DNA from: Zygosaccharomyces rouxii
Lineage: Eukaryota > Ascomycota > Saccharomycetes > Saccharomycetales > Saccharomycetaceae
Direction: 5' to 3'
Length of the DNA: 64,000 bases
NCBI RefSeq assembly: GCF_000026365.1
Contig: NC_012990.1
Location: forward strand, 806,001-870,000
Below the pieces are notes generated by a model, which made no database searches, had not been told where the DNA came from, and saw only the letters and a list, made by a program, of their open reading frames with translations. Shown one piece after another: positions 19,358-31,300 of the stretch (positions are counted from its first letter, which is position 1; every line of letters starts with the position of its first letter). A program made the position numbers and the translations under genes.

Positions 19358-19678
19358 GATACTTGTATATATATGGTATTAACCTTGTATTTAGCTTAAT
19401 TGAACGATATTATAGTATACAAGCCACTCATATCGTTGAAATTCAAATATTCGAATAAAATTATGATGACAACACCAAGCTTATACTTGCATTTCCAAAT
19501 ATTGATACTATCAAATATTCAATATCGTTATTATTCCTTATACTTATCACTATAGACGAATATGGTTTTTTCAATATGATCGATATTGAAGTGAAAAGTT
19601 GGTTGATGCACTACGGTCAATTAACCGTCCAATACAGAAGATTATACACAATTTAAGCCAATTGGAGACATCCTCACC
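19358..19678. other. MRPL7-RSM27 gap, synteny breakpoint
   Basis: This 321-base AT-rich region joins a block matching Sc chromosome IV to one matching Sc YGR215-217. It has several short AATATTC/GAATATT-like words but no clear tRNA, repeat element or snoRNA box pair. Confidence 0.4.
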
Positions 19679-20005
19679 ATGACAGTCTCTAAGGACCGCC
19701 TGTTAAAAGTGGCAGAATTATCAGCCAAAATTTTTGACCAAAATTTCAACCCATCAGGAGTGAGAACGGGTTCACAAATTTTGGCCAAAAGACTGAAGGG
19801 TCCTGCTGTTGCAAGTTATTACGGTGATCCAGATCTATTAAGGTTCAGACATTTACGAACTTTGTACCCAGGATTTAAATTTGCAGATTTGGATGAAGAA
19901 TACAGACTGACAATGTTAGAAGCTAGAAAGAGACGTGGTAAAGGTGCACCAAAGAAGAAGAAAGAAGCTACTTCTGGTGGTGGAAAGGCTAAGAAGAGAA
20001 AATAG
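19679..20005 (+). CDS. RSM27: Mitochondrial small-subunit ribosomal protein mS33
   Basis: The 108-residue basic protein (Sc 110) contains the S27/S33 family pattern: an N-terminal helix [16 protein letters not shown], then [32 protein letters not shown], and a Lys-rich tail ending KKRK. It is a component of the mitochondrial 37S subunit. The neighbours GPI1 and CCH1 match Sc YGR215W-YGR217W, and the orientation agrees. Confidence 0.93.
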   Translation: MTVSKDRLLKVAELSAKIFDQNFNPSGVRTGSQILAKRLKGPAVASYYGDPDLLRFRHLRTLYPGFKFADLDEEYRLTMLEARKRRGKGAPKKKKEATSGGGKAKKRK

Positions 20006-20105
20006 ATTCACAAAATTAGCATTACAAATGATGATACATTTAGGTTCATGTACATAGATATCAAACCCCTGTGTAAATTAAAACGAAGGAAAAAATTATT
20101 ATACG

Positions 20106-21953
20106 TTAATCCAATTTTCTATCCTTAGTATTTGTGAATTGTTCCCATTTATCATATAACGTGTGAATATCTATAGGTCTCTTTGGTAACGATGAATACA
20201 ATATTTGGTACAATCTATTTCTTTTAATGGTAACCGGCAACCCAAGTGTGATCTGCTTTAAAGTCTTGATGGAATAAAAGTTATCTCTAATGTGATCCAT
20301 AAGTACCACGAATGGTTTAAACATAAAATAAATGCTTAGGGGTTTATTCTTAAGCTCAAAATGCGGTACATCTTCATTTTTTTTCAATTTTAACGATATA
20401 CCGCCAGGGATTCTTCTGGGATCTTTGATCCTTAATAAAAGTGCAAATAGTGGGAAATGATTTAAAAGTGCAATGATAGATTCGAGAATAATTTCAATAG
20501 TGATAGCTGCCATCCTTAGCACGGTATATGAAAAATAAAATGCTAAAACTGTCGGCGTCAGGAAAACTAATATGATAAAGAACAAAGTCCCCAACAGCAA
20601 TTCATCCAATTGGAAAAAATTATTATCCACTCTATTACGCAAAATATTCTTCTTTTTCCCACAAAATAAATAAAATAAGCTTATCATAATGTTCAATTGC
20701 CAATGGTATATTTTACTGCTGATACGGTAGAAGAGATAAATGTGAATTGATAGGATGGAAAAATAATCAAGAATCATGGAGAGGGCAAACGTTCCGCCGA
20801 ATACACAGCTCATCTTAGCCAATCCATTGATGAAAAATTTCAAAGTGCCAACATCCGCCAACGGTTTTATGAACATTAAATTGGAAAAATCGATTGTCCA
20901 TAGGAACATATCACTTAAGAAAAGCGCCAATTCTTCATTGAGTTTAATTCCAACGGGGTTTTGAGCCAAAACAAGCGTTACAGTATTAATGCAATGATAA
21001 AGACAGTATGTGATCACTCTATGAAGGACAGGAGCGATTTCATCACATTTCTCCAATAGAATAGATCCAAATATCAGACCAAATGAAACATCGTTCAGCA
21101 TTAACCACAAAGTGTTGTAGAATCTGATGTAATCAGGATAATATTTTGAAGGCAAATCCTTACGCAGATTGGCAGACGCCTCTGAATATGTTCTAAATCT
21201 TGGTAGTGCCTTACGTATGGAAACATTCACATTAATTCGCAGGTATTGTACCGGAAAATAACATATCTGTTGACATCTCAAATCTATTTGTCGTGCAGTA
21301 ACTGATAGGTTAACCAGCGGTAATAAACCATTATTCAATATCAAGTAGATGCAAGTTGCCAGATGGCAGGCAAATATCGTCACATAAAAACAGATACTAG
21401 CTAAAAAATTTCGTACAGGTTTGAGCCTGTTCCATAGGGCAATTCTTCTATTATAGGTCTTGACAGATTTCCTTGAATAATGTGGGTACCTATGATATAA
21501 TGCCGCTAAATGCGTACTGAATAAATTTAACAATTTTAAAGATTGCCTTAGCCTTCTATCATGAGCTTGGTATCGTGGATGGTCCCAAATTTGACATAGA
21601 CTTCTAGCTTCTTTACAACTATCATTGGCATCGTATTCCTTTTCTGGTAAACTCAAAGATATAGGTTCCAAACTAAAGAATTGTAATAATTCAATTCTGG
21701 GTGCTCTAAACTCTATAATACAAGTCTGCTTAATAGAAAATTCCCACTGATTACTGTAAGCTTTTCTCTTGCCCACAATAGCATAGGGTGATTCCAATTC
21801 CTTGTCGTCGATCAATTGGTTGGGAACTGCGTCAAGTACTACATAATCCGTACCTCTTAATGCAATTGCTATAGCTGCTAACTCTTCACTGGGAAGACGA
21901 AGACTTCTAGAATTCAATTCTTGAGGCCAGAAAATGTATCTATTGAGATTCAT
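20106..21953 (-). CDS. GPI1: Gpi1, subunit of GPI N-acetylglucosaminyltransferase
   Basis: The 615-residue multispanning protein (Sc 609) belongs to the PIG-Q/Gpi1 family. This subunit stabilises the ER complex that transfers GlcNAc to phosphatidylinositol, the first step of GPI-anchor synthesis. A soluble N-terminal part (about 1-180) precedes a series of hydrophobic segments between about 190 and 520. The conserved LRGLPV-like region appears as LGLPVTIKRNRLYQILYSSLPKRP near the C-terminus. It is divergent from CCH1 with 200 bases between the ATGs. Place and strand match Sc YGR216C. Confidence 0.92.
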   Translation of the reverse strand: MNLNRYIFWPQELNSRSLRLPSEELAAIAIALRGTDYVVLDAVPNQLIDDKELESPYAIVGKRKAYSNQWEFSIKQTCIIEFRAPRIELLQFFSLEPISLSLPEKEYDANDSCKEARSLCQIWDHPRYQAHDRRLRQSLKLLNLFSTHLAALYHRYPHYSRKSVKTYNRRIALWNRLKPVRNFLASICFYVTIFACHLATCIYLILNNGLLPLVNLSVTARQIDLRCQQICYFPVQYLRINVNVSIRKALPRFRTYSEASANLRKDLPSKYYPDYIRFYNTLWLMLNDVSFGLIFGSILLEKCDEIAPVLHRVITYCLYHCINTVTLVLAQNPVGIKLNEELALFLSDMFLWTIDFSNLMFIKPLADVGTLKFFINGLAKMSCVFGGTFALSMILDYFSILSIHIYLFYRISSKIYHWQLNIMISLFYLFCGKKKNILRNRVDNNFFQLDELLLGTLFFIILVFLTPTVLAFYFSYTVLRMAAITIEIILESIIALLNHFPLFALLLRIKDPRRIPGGISLKLKKNEDVPHFELKNKPLSIYFMFKPFVVLMDHIRDNFYSIKTLKQITLGLPVTIKRNRLYQILYSSLPKRPIDIHTLYDKWEQFTNTKDRKLD

Positions 21954-22153
21954 AGCATTTATGCTTGGAATTCTATCCTTTATTATTTAGTTTCTTAAAC
22001 ATGCACTACTAAAATAAGATTCGCGAGGTTTGAAGAGTCTTCACCTTCATCGAATAATACAGTTATTTTGATAGACGAAGGTTGTGAATTCTTAAGCTGG
22101 AAGCTCAGTTGCATTGGAAAACTGTAATCTACCAGTATTTATTTTGGTTTACC

Positions 22154-25100
22154 ATGGTAAATACCAAGAGAAGATTAACTCAGTTGTTTGAGCCTGGGAA
22201 TAATGATGAAGATGATCAAGGAGACACATCTGGCGGCCATGACACTAACATACCACTTGTCAAACCATCAGTGAATGTGGTACCACCTCAAACTGACGAT
22301 GAAGATAATTACGAAGCTGATAATGATGAGAATGAGATAGGATTAAGTGATAAAGAGGACAATGAGACGCCCAAGAAAGAGTCAACTCTCGGGAATATGT
22401 TTAAGAACCAGAGTACTTCAAAGCTTGGTAAAGCACGTCCTAAGCTTACACTACGTACAGGATCATTCAATAATGATTCTAACAAGAATGTGGGCCATTC
22501 CAAGTCTTTTTCAAGCTTGTCTGGAGACCTTTTCAAAGGCAAAGGTAGAAGGCGAAGTAATAGTAGTAATCCCCAAGATCAGGGCACTTCACCAGATTCT
22601 AATACTTATTCAGATCGTCCACCTAAATCTGCTAGGATCTTATCCTATATTGCAGCAGAAGATATGGATGAATTTCACGATATTGAGAAGGATTTTCAAA
22701 GTGCAATGGACACTGATGGGTTATCATGGCTACCACAGTTGGGTCAGATGAGGAGTAAGAGTAGCGCTAATTTATTGGTAGATAATGGTCCAGATAGCGG
22801 TAAATCTCAGGGTTATATTGAGGATGCTGATCATTTAGGAGATAAATTTGGTGAGAGTGAGTCGTTACAACCTGATGTTGGACACAGTAATGCACCAGAG
22901 CATGGAAAAAGTAGTATATTGGGGCTAGCACTGCATTCGCCATCACGAAAGGATGATGCTGGCTCATTTTTCGATAAAAGCAGTCATGTGGAGGTTTCTT
23001 CATTCGAAGTGGAGGTTGCAAATTTCGATGAAGAACAGGAAGAAGGCTCTTGGCAGTTATATGGGAATTCACTGGGGTTAATTTCTCCGACAAATCCTGT
23101 TCGTCTAAAACTGGCGGCTTTACAAATGAGTGAAAAATATAGATTTTTTATGGTGGTTATGCTATCTCTTTTCACTTGTCTTATGGCTTACAGAACTTAC
23201 GAACCTCATTCCAATATTCTGTTCAGTTTTTCAAATTGGGCAGATGTAATAAACTTTTTACTATGTGTCCTATTCACTCTCTCCGATGTTTCAAAGATAA
23301 TTGCGTTTGGTTTTTGGGATGATTCTGAAATGTTTGCCGCCTACGGTAAGAAATACGTATCGCTTTTGGAAAAGTTCGGTGTTATAAAACTTTACCTATA
23401 TTTGAGAAATAAATATGGGCCTCAAATTATTAATACAATAATCCCATTCAGAATAGCAACAGATGAAGAAGAGGGAAAATTTCAACGTAAGTCGCTGGGC
23501 GATTCGTGGTCTGAAGAGGAGATTAAGAGGAGATCAAAGAGAAAGAATTTTGAAGTTCCAAGAGCATTTGCACGTTCATCATGGAATAGGATTGATTTGA
23601 CTTCGACCATTTGTTTTTGGATAGCACTTTTCCTGACTATTAATGATTACGATAGAAAGAATGGTATCAGGATTTTTAAGACTTTGGCAATTTTAAGAAT
23701 ATTAAGGTTGGTTAATACAGACACTGGTCTCTCATCTATTTTAAGAGGGATCAAGCAGGCGGTTCCTCAATTGATTAATGTCGGTACTATGCTCGTTTAC
23801 TTTTGGGTTCTTTTCGGTGTCTTAGGTGTTCAAAGTTTCCGCGGTTCCTTTAGACGCCAATGCGTTTGGACGAACCCCAATGACCCTACTGATACGTACA
23901 CCTATGACAACCAATTCTGCGGAGGTTATTTGGATCCAAAAACCGGTGCACCTAAAAATTACGTATTCGCAGATGGATCAGAAGGTCCTATATCCAAAGG
24001 CTTTCTGTGTCCTAGAAATTCTAAATGTGTGTCAGATACGAATCCTTACAACGGGAGAGTCAGTTTCGATAATATAGTGAATGCGATGGAACTCGTATTT
24101 GTCATCATGAGTGCAAATACTTTCACCGATTTGATGTACTACACTATGGACAGTGATGAAATGGCTGCAAGTTTGTTCTTCATCATAGCCATATTTGTGT
24201 TAACAATCTGGATGATGAACTTGCTTATTGCAGTCCTTGTTTCTTCCTTTCAATTAGCAAATGAAAGATTTAAGAAAAAGAAATTAGATTTGAATACTGT
24301 TGAAAGTTGGCCCTTGAGAATTACTAAAGGTTATTGGAGATATTTTCAAGTCAAGGCTAGAAACAAAAAATTTCCAGCTTGGGCAAGAAAGGGCTTGTTT
24401 TTTTTCAATAAAATCAATCCAATATTCGTTGCATTAATCGTTGTAGATGCAATTCTAAGATGTCTTTTAGATGCGAAAGTTTCTGAGAGCTTTACACAAA
24501 CTTTTTTCAAAATCGATGTTAGTATATGCTCAGTTTTATTTGTGGAATCAATTTTCAGACTAATTTTCCATTTGCCCAATATATGGAAATTCTTGACCGA
24601 ATTTAGTTACGTTTATGATCTGGTGATTTCTCTTTTAACTTTAATCATTAGCTCTTTGAAAGTCCAAGGTTATCTAGGTCATTCCTATTATTGGCTGTCA
24701 ATATTACACATTAGCAGGCTATACCGTGTAATATTTTTCTTTGGATTCACTTCCAATTTATGGAGACGTGTCCTGGGTAATGGTATTATGATTTGGAATC
24801 TTTCTGCATTTTATTTTTTCTTCACCTTTTTGGTTTCCATTATTATGTCCGTTTTCTTTGAAGGTGTATTACCAGATAGTGAAGAAGATAACCAAAGTTT
24901 TGGAATGTACTCTTTACCTAATTCCTTTTTATCACTATTCATTATTGGCTCTACTGAAAACTGGACTGATATTCTCTATGAATTACAGAGTCATGCATTC
25001 AATATGTCTTCTTCATTCCTGAGTTCAGTTTTACTAATCGTTTGGTTTATTCTATCCAACTCTGTTATATTGAATATTTTCATTGCCTTGATCTCAGAAA

Positions 25101-28100
25101 CCATGGAAGTGAAAGAAGAAGAGAAAAGACCACTGCAAATCAAACACTATTTGAAATATGTTTATCCTCAAAAGATTAAAGATTATACTCATGCCACATT
25201 ATTGAGAAGGGTCAGGAAGAAATTCTTTGGCAACCGAACAAATGAGGATTCAAAAGACTTTAAACAGTTTCTCATTAGAGGTACAGCTATCATGAATATT
25301 GCCCAAAATATGGGTGATTTGGCAAACGAGTTTCGCAAAGATCAAAACCCAGGTGGATTACCCAATTGGTTAGCCGCTGGGTTAGGCAAAGTGACAGAAG
25401 GGTTTTCTTTCATGCAAAAGTTGAAGATGTATACTGACAATCCGTTCTACAAAAATCCTAAAGTTATCTTCAATGAAGGGGATGACAGAACCCGCAAGAC
25501 ATTTAGCTTGGAGCTCGATGAATACGAAGATGAAAAACTTGAATATTTGAAAATGCATCCATCATTCAATTATAGCTATTTCATATTACCGCCTCGACAC
25601 AAGTTCAGGAGATTTTGCCAACGTCTTGTACCACCAAGTGTTGGTAGAAGAACTGATGGCGTCCAGTTTTATGACGATGGCACAGATGAGTATGGTCAAA
25701 AATTTTACTTTCGCCATATTGAAAGGGACATTTTTGTCCTATTCCTATCGATAATAACACTCCTACTGATAGTCTTTTCATGTTATGTTACCCCTCTGCG
25801 TAGAATGCAGGAAAACATGGGTGTCTGGGGCTGGTCAACTTATATTGACGTGGGGTTCGTTTGTATCCTTTCGCTCGAGTTTCTAGTAAAAACTGTGGCA
25901 GATGGTGTATTATACACACCAAATGCATATTTGAGAAATCCGTGGAATATCATTGATTTTATTGTACTAGTATCAATGTGGATTAATTTCATTGCATTCG
26001 TGAAAAATAATGGTGATTTATCAAGAATTTTCAGAGGACTAACCGCTCTCAGAGCTTTAAGGTGTTTGACGATCAGTAACATGGCTAGACAAACATTTAA
26101 CATGGTGGTATTTGATGGTATAAGGAAAATCTTTGAAGCTACTTTCGTCTCATTAACGCTGTTATTCCCCTTTGCAATATGGGGTATGAACATCTTCCGT
26201 GGTAGATTGGGTACCTGTACTGACAACAACATGGGTAGGGATGATTGTTACAATGAATTTACTAACAGTGTTTTTCAATGGGATGTAATGATGCCCAGAG
26301 TTTACCAGCAACCTTACCTGTATCTCGATTCTTTCGGAAGTGCGCTTAGATCCATGTATGAAATTGTGTCTCTAGAAGGTTGGGTGGATTTATTAGAAAA
26401 TTTGATGAACAGCACTGGTGTCGGTACAGTGACATCCACTTTTGCCTCACCAGGTAATGCGGTTTTTTTGGTGCTATTCAATTTTTTGAGCATGGTTTTC
26501 ATTTTAAATTTATTCGTTTCATTTATCATAAACAATCATGCAAAGACTACAGGAAGCGCTTATTATACTCTCGAGGAGAAATCTTGGTTGGAATCTCAAA
26601 AATTATTATCTCAAGCTAAACCAAAAGTAACTCCCTCTCTAATTGAGCTTCCTAGGAGCAGACAGTTTTTCTATATGCTGGCGATAGAAAAAGGAAATTT
26701 CTATTATGCATCTTTCCTTCAATTGACCCTATATCTTCACATTATCGTTTTATTATGCCGCTCTTACAAGGAACCACACGCCACAACAACTTTTGAAGAT
26801 ACCTACTTTATGGTTTCCGCCACCATATTTTTCATGCAAGAGATTTTCCATCTTTACGGTGAAGGGTTCCGTCTGTACATTAGGTCCAAGTGGAATGTTC
26901 TACGTTTTGGAATTGTTGTCACATCATTTGTTTTAACCGCCATTGGTTTGAAACTCTCTAGTGATCAAATTTGGTTTAGTAACATTAAAGAATTATTCCA
27001 TCTGGTAATGTTCCTACTTATTATTCCGCAAAATGACACCCTTTCAGAGCTGGCTGAAACGGCAGTTGCAAGCTGGCCTCCAATTTTATCATTAACATAC
27101 ACATGGGCAATCTTGTTTTTGGTCTATGCCATTGCCCTGAATCAAATATTCGGTACCACAAGATTGGGTGCGAACACAACGGATAATATTAATTTCAGAA
27201 CTGTGATTAAATCTTTGATTGTCTTGTTCAGATGTAGTTTCGGTGAAGGTTGGAATTATATTATGGACGATCTGACAGTATCAGAACCATACTGTTCTTC
27301 TACAAAAGAAGGGAGTTTCGCCAGTGATTGTGGTTCCAGAACTTATGCATATATTTTACTAATGTCGTGGAACATTGTGTCGATGTACATTTTTTTGAAC
27401 ATGTTCATTTCTCTAATCATTGGTAATTTCAGTTATGTTTACAGACGCGGAGGTTCTAATTCAGCAATCGATAGAAGGGAAGTTTTGAAATATAGTGACG
27501 CTTGGGCTAAATACGATTCCGATGGTACTGGATACTTGGAATTCTCACATTTACCAAGACTGATGCATTCCTTTAATGGTCCACTTTCGTTCAAAATTTG
27601 GGAAGGTCGACATACAGTTCCAAATCTTGTCAAGAATTACATGACAGTTAACCCTGAAGATCCCTACGATGTGAAAATCGATTTTCCAGGATTAAATAAA
27701 GAACTTAACAGTATTGATTGGACTGAAGTCGCTCATAGAAGATTGCAGTACAGAAGATTTGTTCATGAGGTTCTCTATACCAATTCATATTGGGGAGCCA
27801 TTAGATTTTCCAGCTTATTACAATTGATCCCACTTTACACAACTTATAATCCAAGAGAATGTTTGGGTATTGATGAATATGTTCGTTATCTGTACAATAT
27901 GGGTAAAGTGGATAAAATTTTGGATACCGAAAGAAATTTGGATATTCTAAATATGGTGGTTACCAGTTGGAAATATTGCGTAAAAAGTAAGAAAAGATTA
28001 CCTAAAGTCGAAGACGATATTAGCAGACAGACCATTGAAGTACCCACTAACCCATTTACTGATGAATTCGAGAGTGATTCTGGTGATGTAAACTTTGCCA

Positions 28101-28159
28101 ATACACCTTCGATGGATTTTGGTGTGGATAATTTCATGTGGTCCCCAAGGAAACGGTGA
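22154..28159 (+). CDS. CCH1: Cch1, pore subunit of the voltage-gated-type plasma-membrane Ca2+ channel
   Basis: The 2001-residue protein (Sc 2039) has four six-segment repeats, as in animal calcium-channel alpha1 subunits. Filter positions can be read: N655 (MSANTF) in repeat I, E935 (GSTENW) in II, E1408 (SLEGW) in III and E1698 (FGEGW) in IV, the fungal N-E-E-E arrangement. An EF-hand-like loop, YDSDGTGYLEF, is at about residue 1785. The long N-terminus is disordered. Cch1 works with Mid1 in calcium influx during mating and ER stress. I start at the first ATG, 22154; the frame is open from a TTG at 22109. Position matches Sc YGR217W. Confidence 0.97.
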   Translation: MVNTKRRLTQLFEPGNNDEDDQGDTSGGHDTNIPLVKPSVNVVPPQTDDEDNYEADNDENEIGLSDKEDNETPKKESTLGNMFKNQSTSKLGKARPKLTLRTGSFNNDSNKNVGHSKSFSSLSGDLFKGKGRRRSNSSNPQDQGTSPDSNTYSDRPPKSARILSYIAAEDMDEFHDIEKDFQSAMDTDGLSWLPQLGQMRSKSSANLLVDNGPDSGKSQGYIEDADHLGDKFGESESLQPDVGHSNAPEHGKSSILGLALHSPSRKDDAGSFFDKSSHVEVSSFEVEVANFDEEQEEGSWQLYGNSLGLISPTNPVRLKLAALQMSEKYRFFMVVMLSLFTCLMAYRTYEPHSNILFSFSNWADVINFLLCVLFTLSDVSKIIAFGFWDDSEMFAAYGKKYVSLLEKFGVIKLYLYLRNKYGPQIINTIIPFRIATDEEEGKFQRKSLGDSWSEEEIKRRSKRKNFEVPRAFARSSWNRIDLTSTICFWIALFLTINDYDRKNGIRIFKTLAILRILRLVNTDTGLSSILRGIKQAVPQLINVGTMLVYFWVLFGVLGVQSFRGSFRRQCVWTNPNDPTDTYTYDNQFCGGYLDPKTGAPKNYVFADGSEGPISKGFLCPRNSKCVSDTNPYNGRVSFDNIVNAMELVFVIMSANTFTDLMYYTMDSDEMAASLFFIIAIFVLTIWMMNLLIAVLVSSFQLANERFKKKKLDLNTVESWPLRITKGYWRYFQVKARNKKFPAWARKGLFFFNKINPIFVALIVVDAILRCLLDAKVSESFTQTFFKIDVSICSVLFVESIFRLIFHLPNIWKFLTEFSYVYDLVISLLTLIISSLKVQGYLGHSYYWLSILHISRLYRVIFFFGFTSNLWRRVLGNGIMIWNLSAFYFFFTFLVSIIMSVFFEGVLPDSEEDNQSFGMYSLPNSFLSLFIIGSTENWTDILYELQSHAFNMSSSFLSSVLLIVWFILSNSVILNIFIALISETMEVKEEEKRPLQIKHYLKYVYPQKIKDYTHATLLRRVRKKFFGNRTNEDSKDFKQFLIRGTAIMNIAQNMGDLANEFRKDQNPGGLPNWLAAGLGKVTEGFSFMQKLKMYTDNPFYKNPKVIFNEGDDRTRKTFSLELDEYEDEKLEYLKMHPSFNYSYFILPPRHKFRRFCQRLVPPSVGRRTDGVQFYDDGTDEYGQKFYFRHIERDIFVLFLSIITLLLIVFSCYVTPLRRMQENMGVWGWSTYIDVGFVCILSLEFLVKTVADGVLYTPNAYLRNPWNIIDFIVLVSMWINFIAFVKNNGDLSRIFRGLTALRALRCLTISNMARQTFNMVVFDGIRKIFEATFVSLTLLFPFAIWGMNIFRGRLGTCTDNNMGRDDCYNEFTNSVFQWDVMMPRVYQQPYLYLDSFGSALRSMYEIVSLEGWVDLLENLMNSTGVGTVTSTFASPGNAVFLVLFNFLSMVFILNLFVSFIINNHAKTTGSAYYTLEEKSWLESQKLLSQAKPKVTPSLIELPRSRQFFYMLAIEKGNFYYASFLQLTLYLHIIVLLCRSYKEPHATTTFEDTYFMVSATIFFMQEIFHLYGEGFRLYIRSKWNVLRFGIVVTSFVLTAIGLKLSSDQIWFSNIKELFHLVMFLLIIPQNDTLSELAETAVASWPPILSLTYTWAILFLVYAIALNQIFGTTRLGANTTDNINFRTVIKSLIVLFRCSFGEGWNYIMDDLTVSEPYCSSTKEGSFASDCGSRTYAYILLMSWNIVSMYIFLNMFISLIIGNFSYVYRRGGSNSAIDRREVLKYSDAWAKYDSDGTGYLEFSHLPRLMHSFNGPLSFKIWEGRHTVPNLVKNYMTVNPEDPYDVKIDFPGLNKELNSIDWTEVAHRRLQYRRFVHEVLYTNSYWGAIRFSSLLQLIPLYTTYNPRECLGIDEYVRYLYNMGKVDKILDTERNLDILNMVVTSWKYCVKSKKRLPKVEDDISRQTIEVPTNPFTDEFESDSGDVNFANTPSMDFGVDNFMWSPRKR

Positions 28160-28375
28160 ATATAAAATTATAGATATCTATTTTCATATATACGGAATAA
28201 ATGATGTTTCATTTAAAATTCAGGTAAAAGTATGAACAACTATTATACTTCAGGAAAATTTAATAACCGCTCAACACAAACCTATAGATAATAAAAAATG
28301 GATTTATCATTCTTTATAGCAGACCAGTAAATATGGGAAGAGCTACATCTTATGACTTTATGACTTTCTATAATT

Positions 28376-31300
28376 TTATCTAGCATTTGCATTTGCTTTT
28401 GTTAGCTCTTTTCTAATGGCCAAAACACTATCAACGATCACAGCATCTACACCAGCGTCCATTTCAATGTTGGCATTCTCTGGATCATTATTTTCCACAC
28501 CATAGGTAACACAGACCAAGCCACTGCTCTTAACAACTTGTGCCAATCTGGGTGCCTGAATAATAGGAGCCGCAGCAGCCACAATACCTAACAAATTCCA
28601 GCTTCTAGCAAATCTAACTGCATTTTGTAAAGAAGAAGCCCTTACATCTGCCATTTGTGCAGTACCCGCTTCGGTTAGAAACAGAATAGGTATCGATGGT
28701 TGCTTTAGAGAAAGCAACACACAAACATCAGGATGGAATGAAGAAAACATAATATCACGACCATTAGCGTTATCATAAACCACTTGTAAAACGGTATCCA
28801 CCCAGTGATTCATTTCTACAGCGATTTGTCCAATATCTTCCTGCTCAGCTTCATCGGCCATCGGGTATTTGCATTCAATGTTAAAGCCTACATTTTGAGG
28901 AATCTTTTTAAACAATTCTTTCAAAGTGACGAATGAAGATGCGATCGAATGACCTCTAAAATTACCTTTGAAATTGTCCTTTTTATAGGTCCTCGTAAGC
29001 CTCATACGGTTTTCTAACAGTTTCGACACATCTTCATGAGCACCACCCTTTGCATTAGTATCATCAAATCGGGTCTTATGAACACCCGATTCCAAATCAT
29101 CCACTGACCGGCGTCTATCCTTTCGATTAACTACGTCCATATGACCATCGACGTTATTCAAATCTAGAAATTGCTCCAATGTCAATTCATGCATAGGAAC
29201 GTCAACACCCGTTTCTGCCACTAGGAAATCGTGATAAACCACTGGAATATTATCCTTAGTCAATTGAACATCGAATTCCACATAAGAAGCACCTAGAGAT
29301 GCTGCAGCAATGAATGATTCCACTGTATTTTCACCCAATTGTAAAGATTTCTTAGAATTAAAATTTTTACCAAGACCACGATGTCCTATAACTCTGGTTG
29401 AAACCAAAGATTTCCAGTAAGTTTCAGTACGTCCCAAAGACATTTTTGGATGATTAAATGCAGTAACCATGAAATGTTCAAAGGACACAGTTCCCAGAAC
29501 ATCCATAGTTTCGTTAGCCACAATGGGGACTGTAATCAAATCGTTCAATGAGCGACGGTTAATTCCAACAAATGCACCCGTCTTTGACAACAGGGCCACC
29601 GCACGGCCAAGAACCCTAGGAGAACCGTTATTACGAAAAGTGTTGTTGCTAGAGGACAAAGATGCTTCTGAACCCAACATACCAGGGTTTCTATAATAAG
29701 AATGGGTGTTAAAATCACCATGGTAAGAAAATGGGCTCTCTGAAGACCTTGGTGGTAACGAACCATAAGTGGGAACAATATCAAAAAACACCACATGTGA
29801 ATGGTCAGATTTGGAAGGAACTTTAAAAGTAATAGCATCCAAATTGTCATCCAACGGTAGATCTAATACATGTGGTGTTTTAGACAAATCATCAGCACAA
29901 CTAATTACCAAGGACAATGCCGTATCTAATTGAGTAGATGAAACTTTCGAAACTGGAACTTTGTTCAACGATATTGCTGGTTTTGTATTGCGAGAATCGT
30001 TACCACCTAATGTAATCATCAAAAGAGATTCATCGCTATTCAAATATCTGTGGCCAAATGATTTAACCGGCTGTAAAACACCGTTATTTGAATGTGATTT
30101 ATGATGACCACCAGGAGTTGATGACTTTAACAATGCTCTATGGTTAATCTTTGTGTTCGAACTCTTTGGTTTATGTTCAATAGAGCTTTGATTATCCGAT
30201 TTACCATAAACACTACCATTACTACCGTTAACGATTCCATTAGAGTTACTGTGAATAGTACTAGTATCACTTTGAGTTGCTAGAGATGTAGTTGAATCTG
30301 GTGATGGCGATTGCAGATTACCATTATTTCCATTGGTAGCAGATTCCATATCATCGGATGGCATCTTTGGGTGACAAATTTCTGGATGATCAGTAATTTT
30401 CAACATTTTAGTAATATTTAAATGACCACGCAGAGCGGCATGTTCCATTGGAGTCCAACCACTATCATCAAAAACCACATATTCAGCACCATGGTCTCTC
30501 AATAGTTGAACGATTCTTTCATAACCTTCTGTAGCAGCAACAAAGATCGGGGTCCAACCAAACAATTTTTCACGTAACTCCGTATTAGCACCATGTTTCA
30601 ATAGACAAGCTGCAGCATCATACAAATTCAATTTACTTGCCAAATAAAGAGGAGTTTCGTGAGACTCTTCATCACAGAAATTCAAATCAAACCCCTCGGC
30701 AGATAACAATGATTCCACCAGAGAACCACTATTCAATCTAGTAGCTAAATGAAGTAAATGAGGACAAGTCACCACTTGATTACTGTTGACATATGATAAT
30801 AAAGTTCTCACTGTTTGAGGATGAGATCCAATGACTGCCAAATGTAATGGGGTTAAAGATTCACTGTCTCCCCAATAGGAAGTATCATCGATGGAAACGT
30901 CTGGATTCCATGCGCCCCAGTTAGCCAGATTTTCTATAATAATTCTGGTAATCTCAACAAGACCATATTGAGCAGAATAATGCAAAGGTGTTCTTTTGTA
31001 ATTATCTTTTTGTAACAAACATGGTCTTAAATGAGCAGGCAATTTTTCTAGAATATGAATTAAAGATGCAGGCGAATCATTTGAATTAATACCGTCTGGA
31101 CCAAATGCACCAATCAATTTCGAATTATGATCAGGTAATTCAGCCGCCTCTAGATCCAAAGTTTCCTTTAAAAGCGAATTCAAATTATTGATTTCATCCA
31201 GATTCTCCTCATTTTCCACACTACTATCATGGGATCTGTTTAAATGAGTATTAACGGTAGCAAAAGTAGGTGAACCAGCGCCCTTTGCTGTAGATTCACT

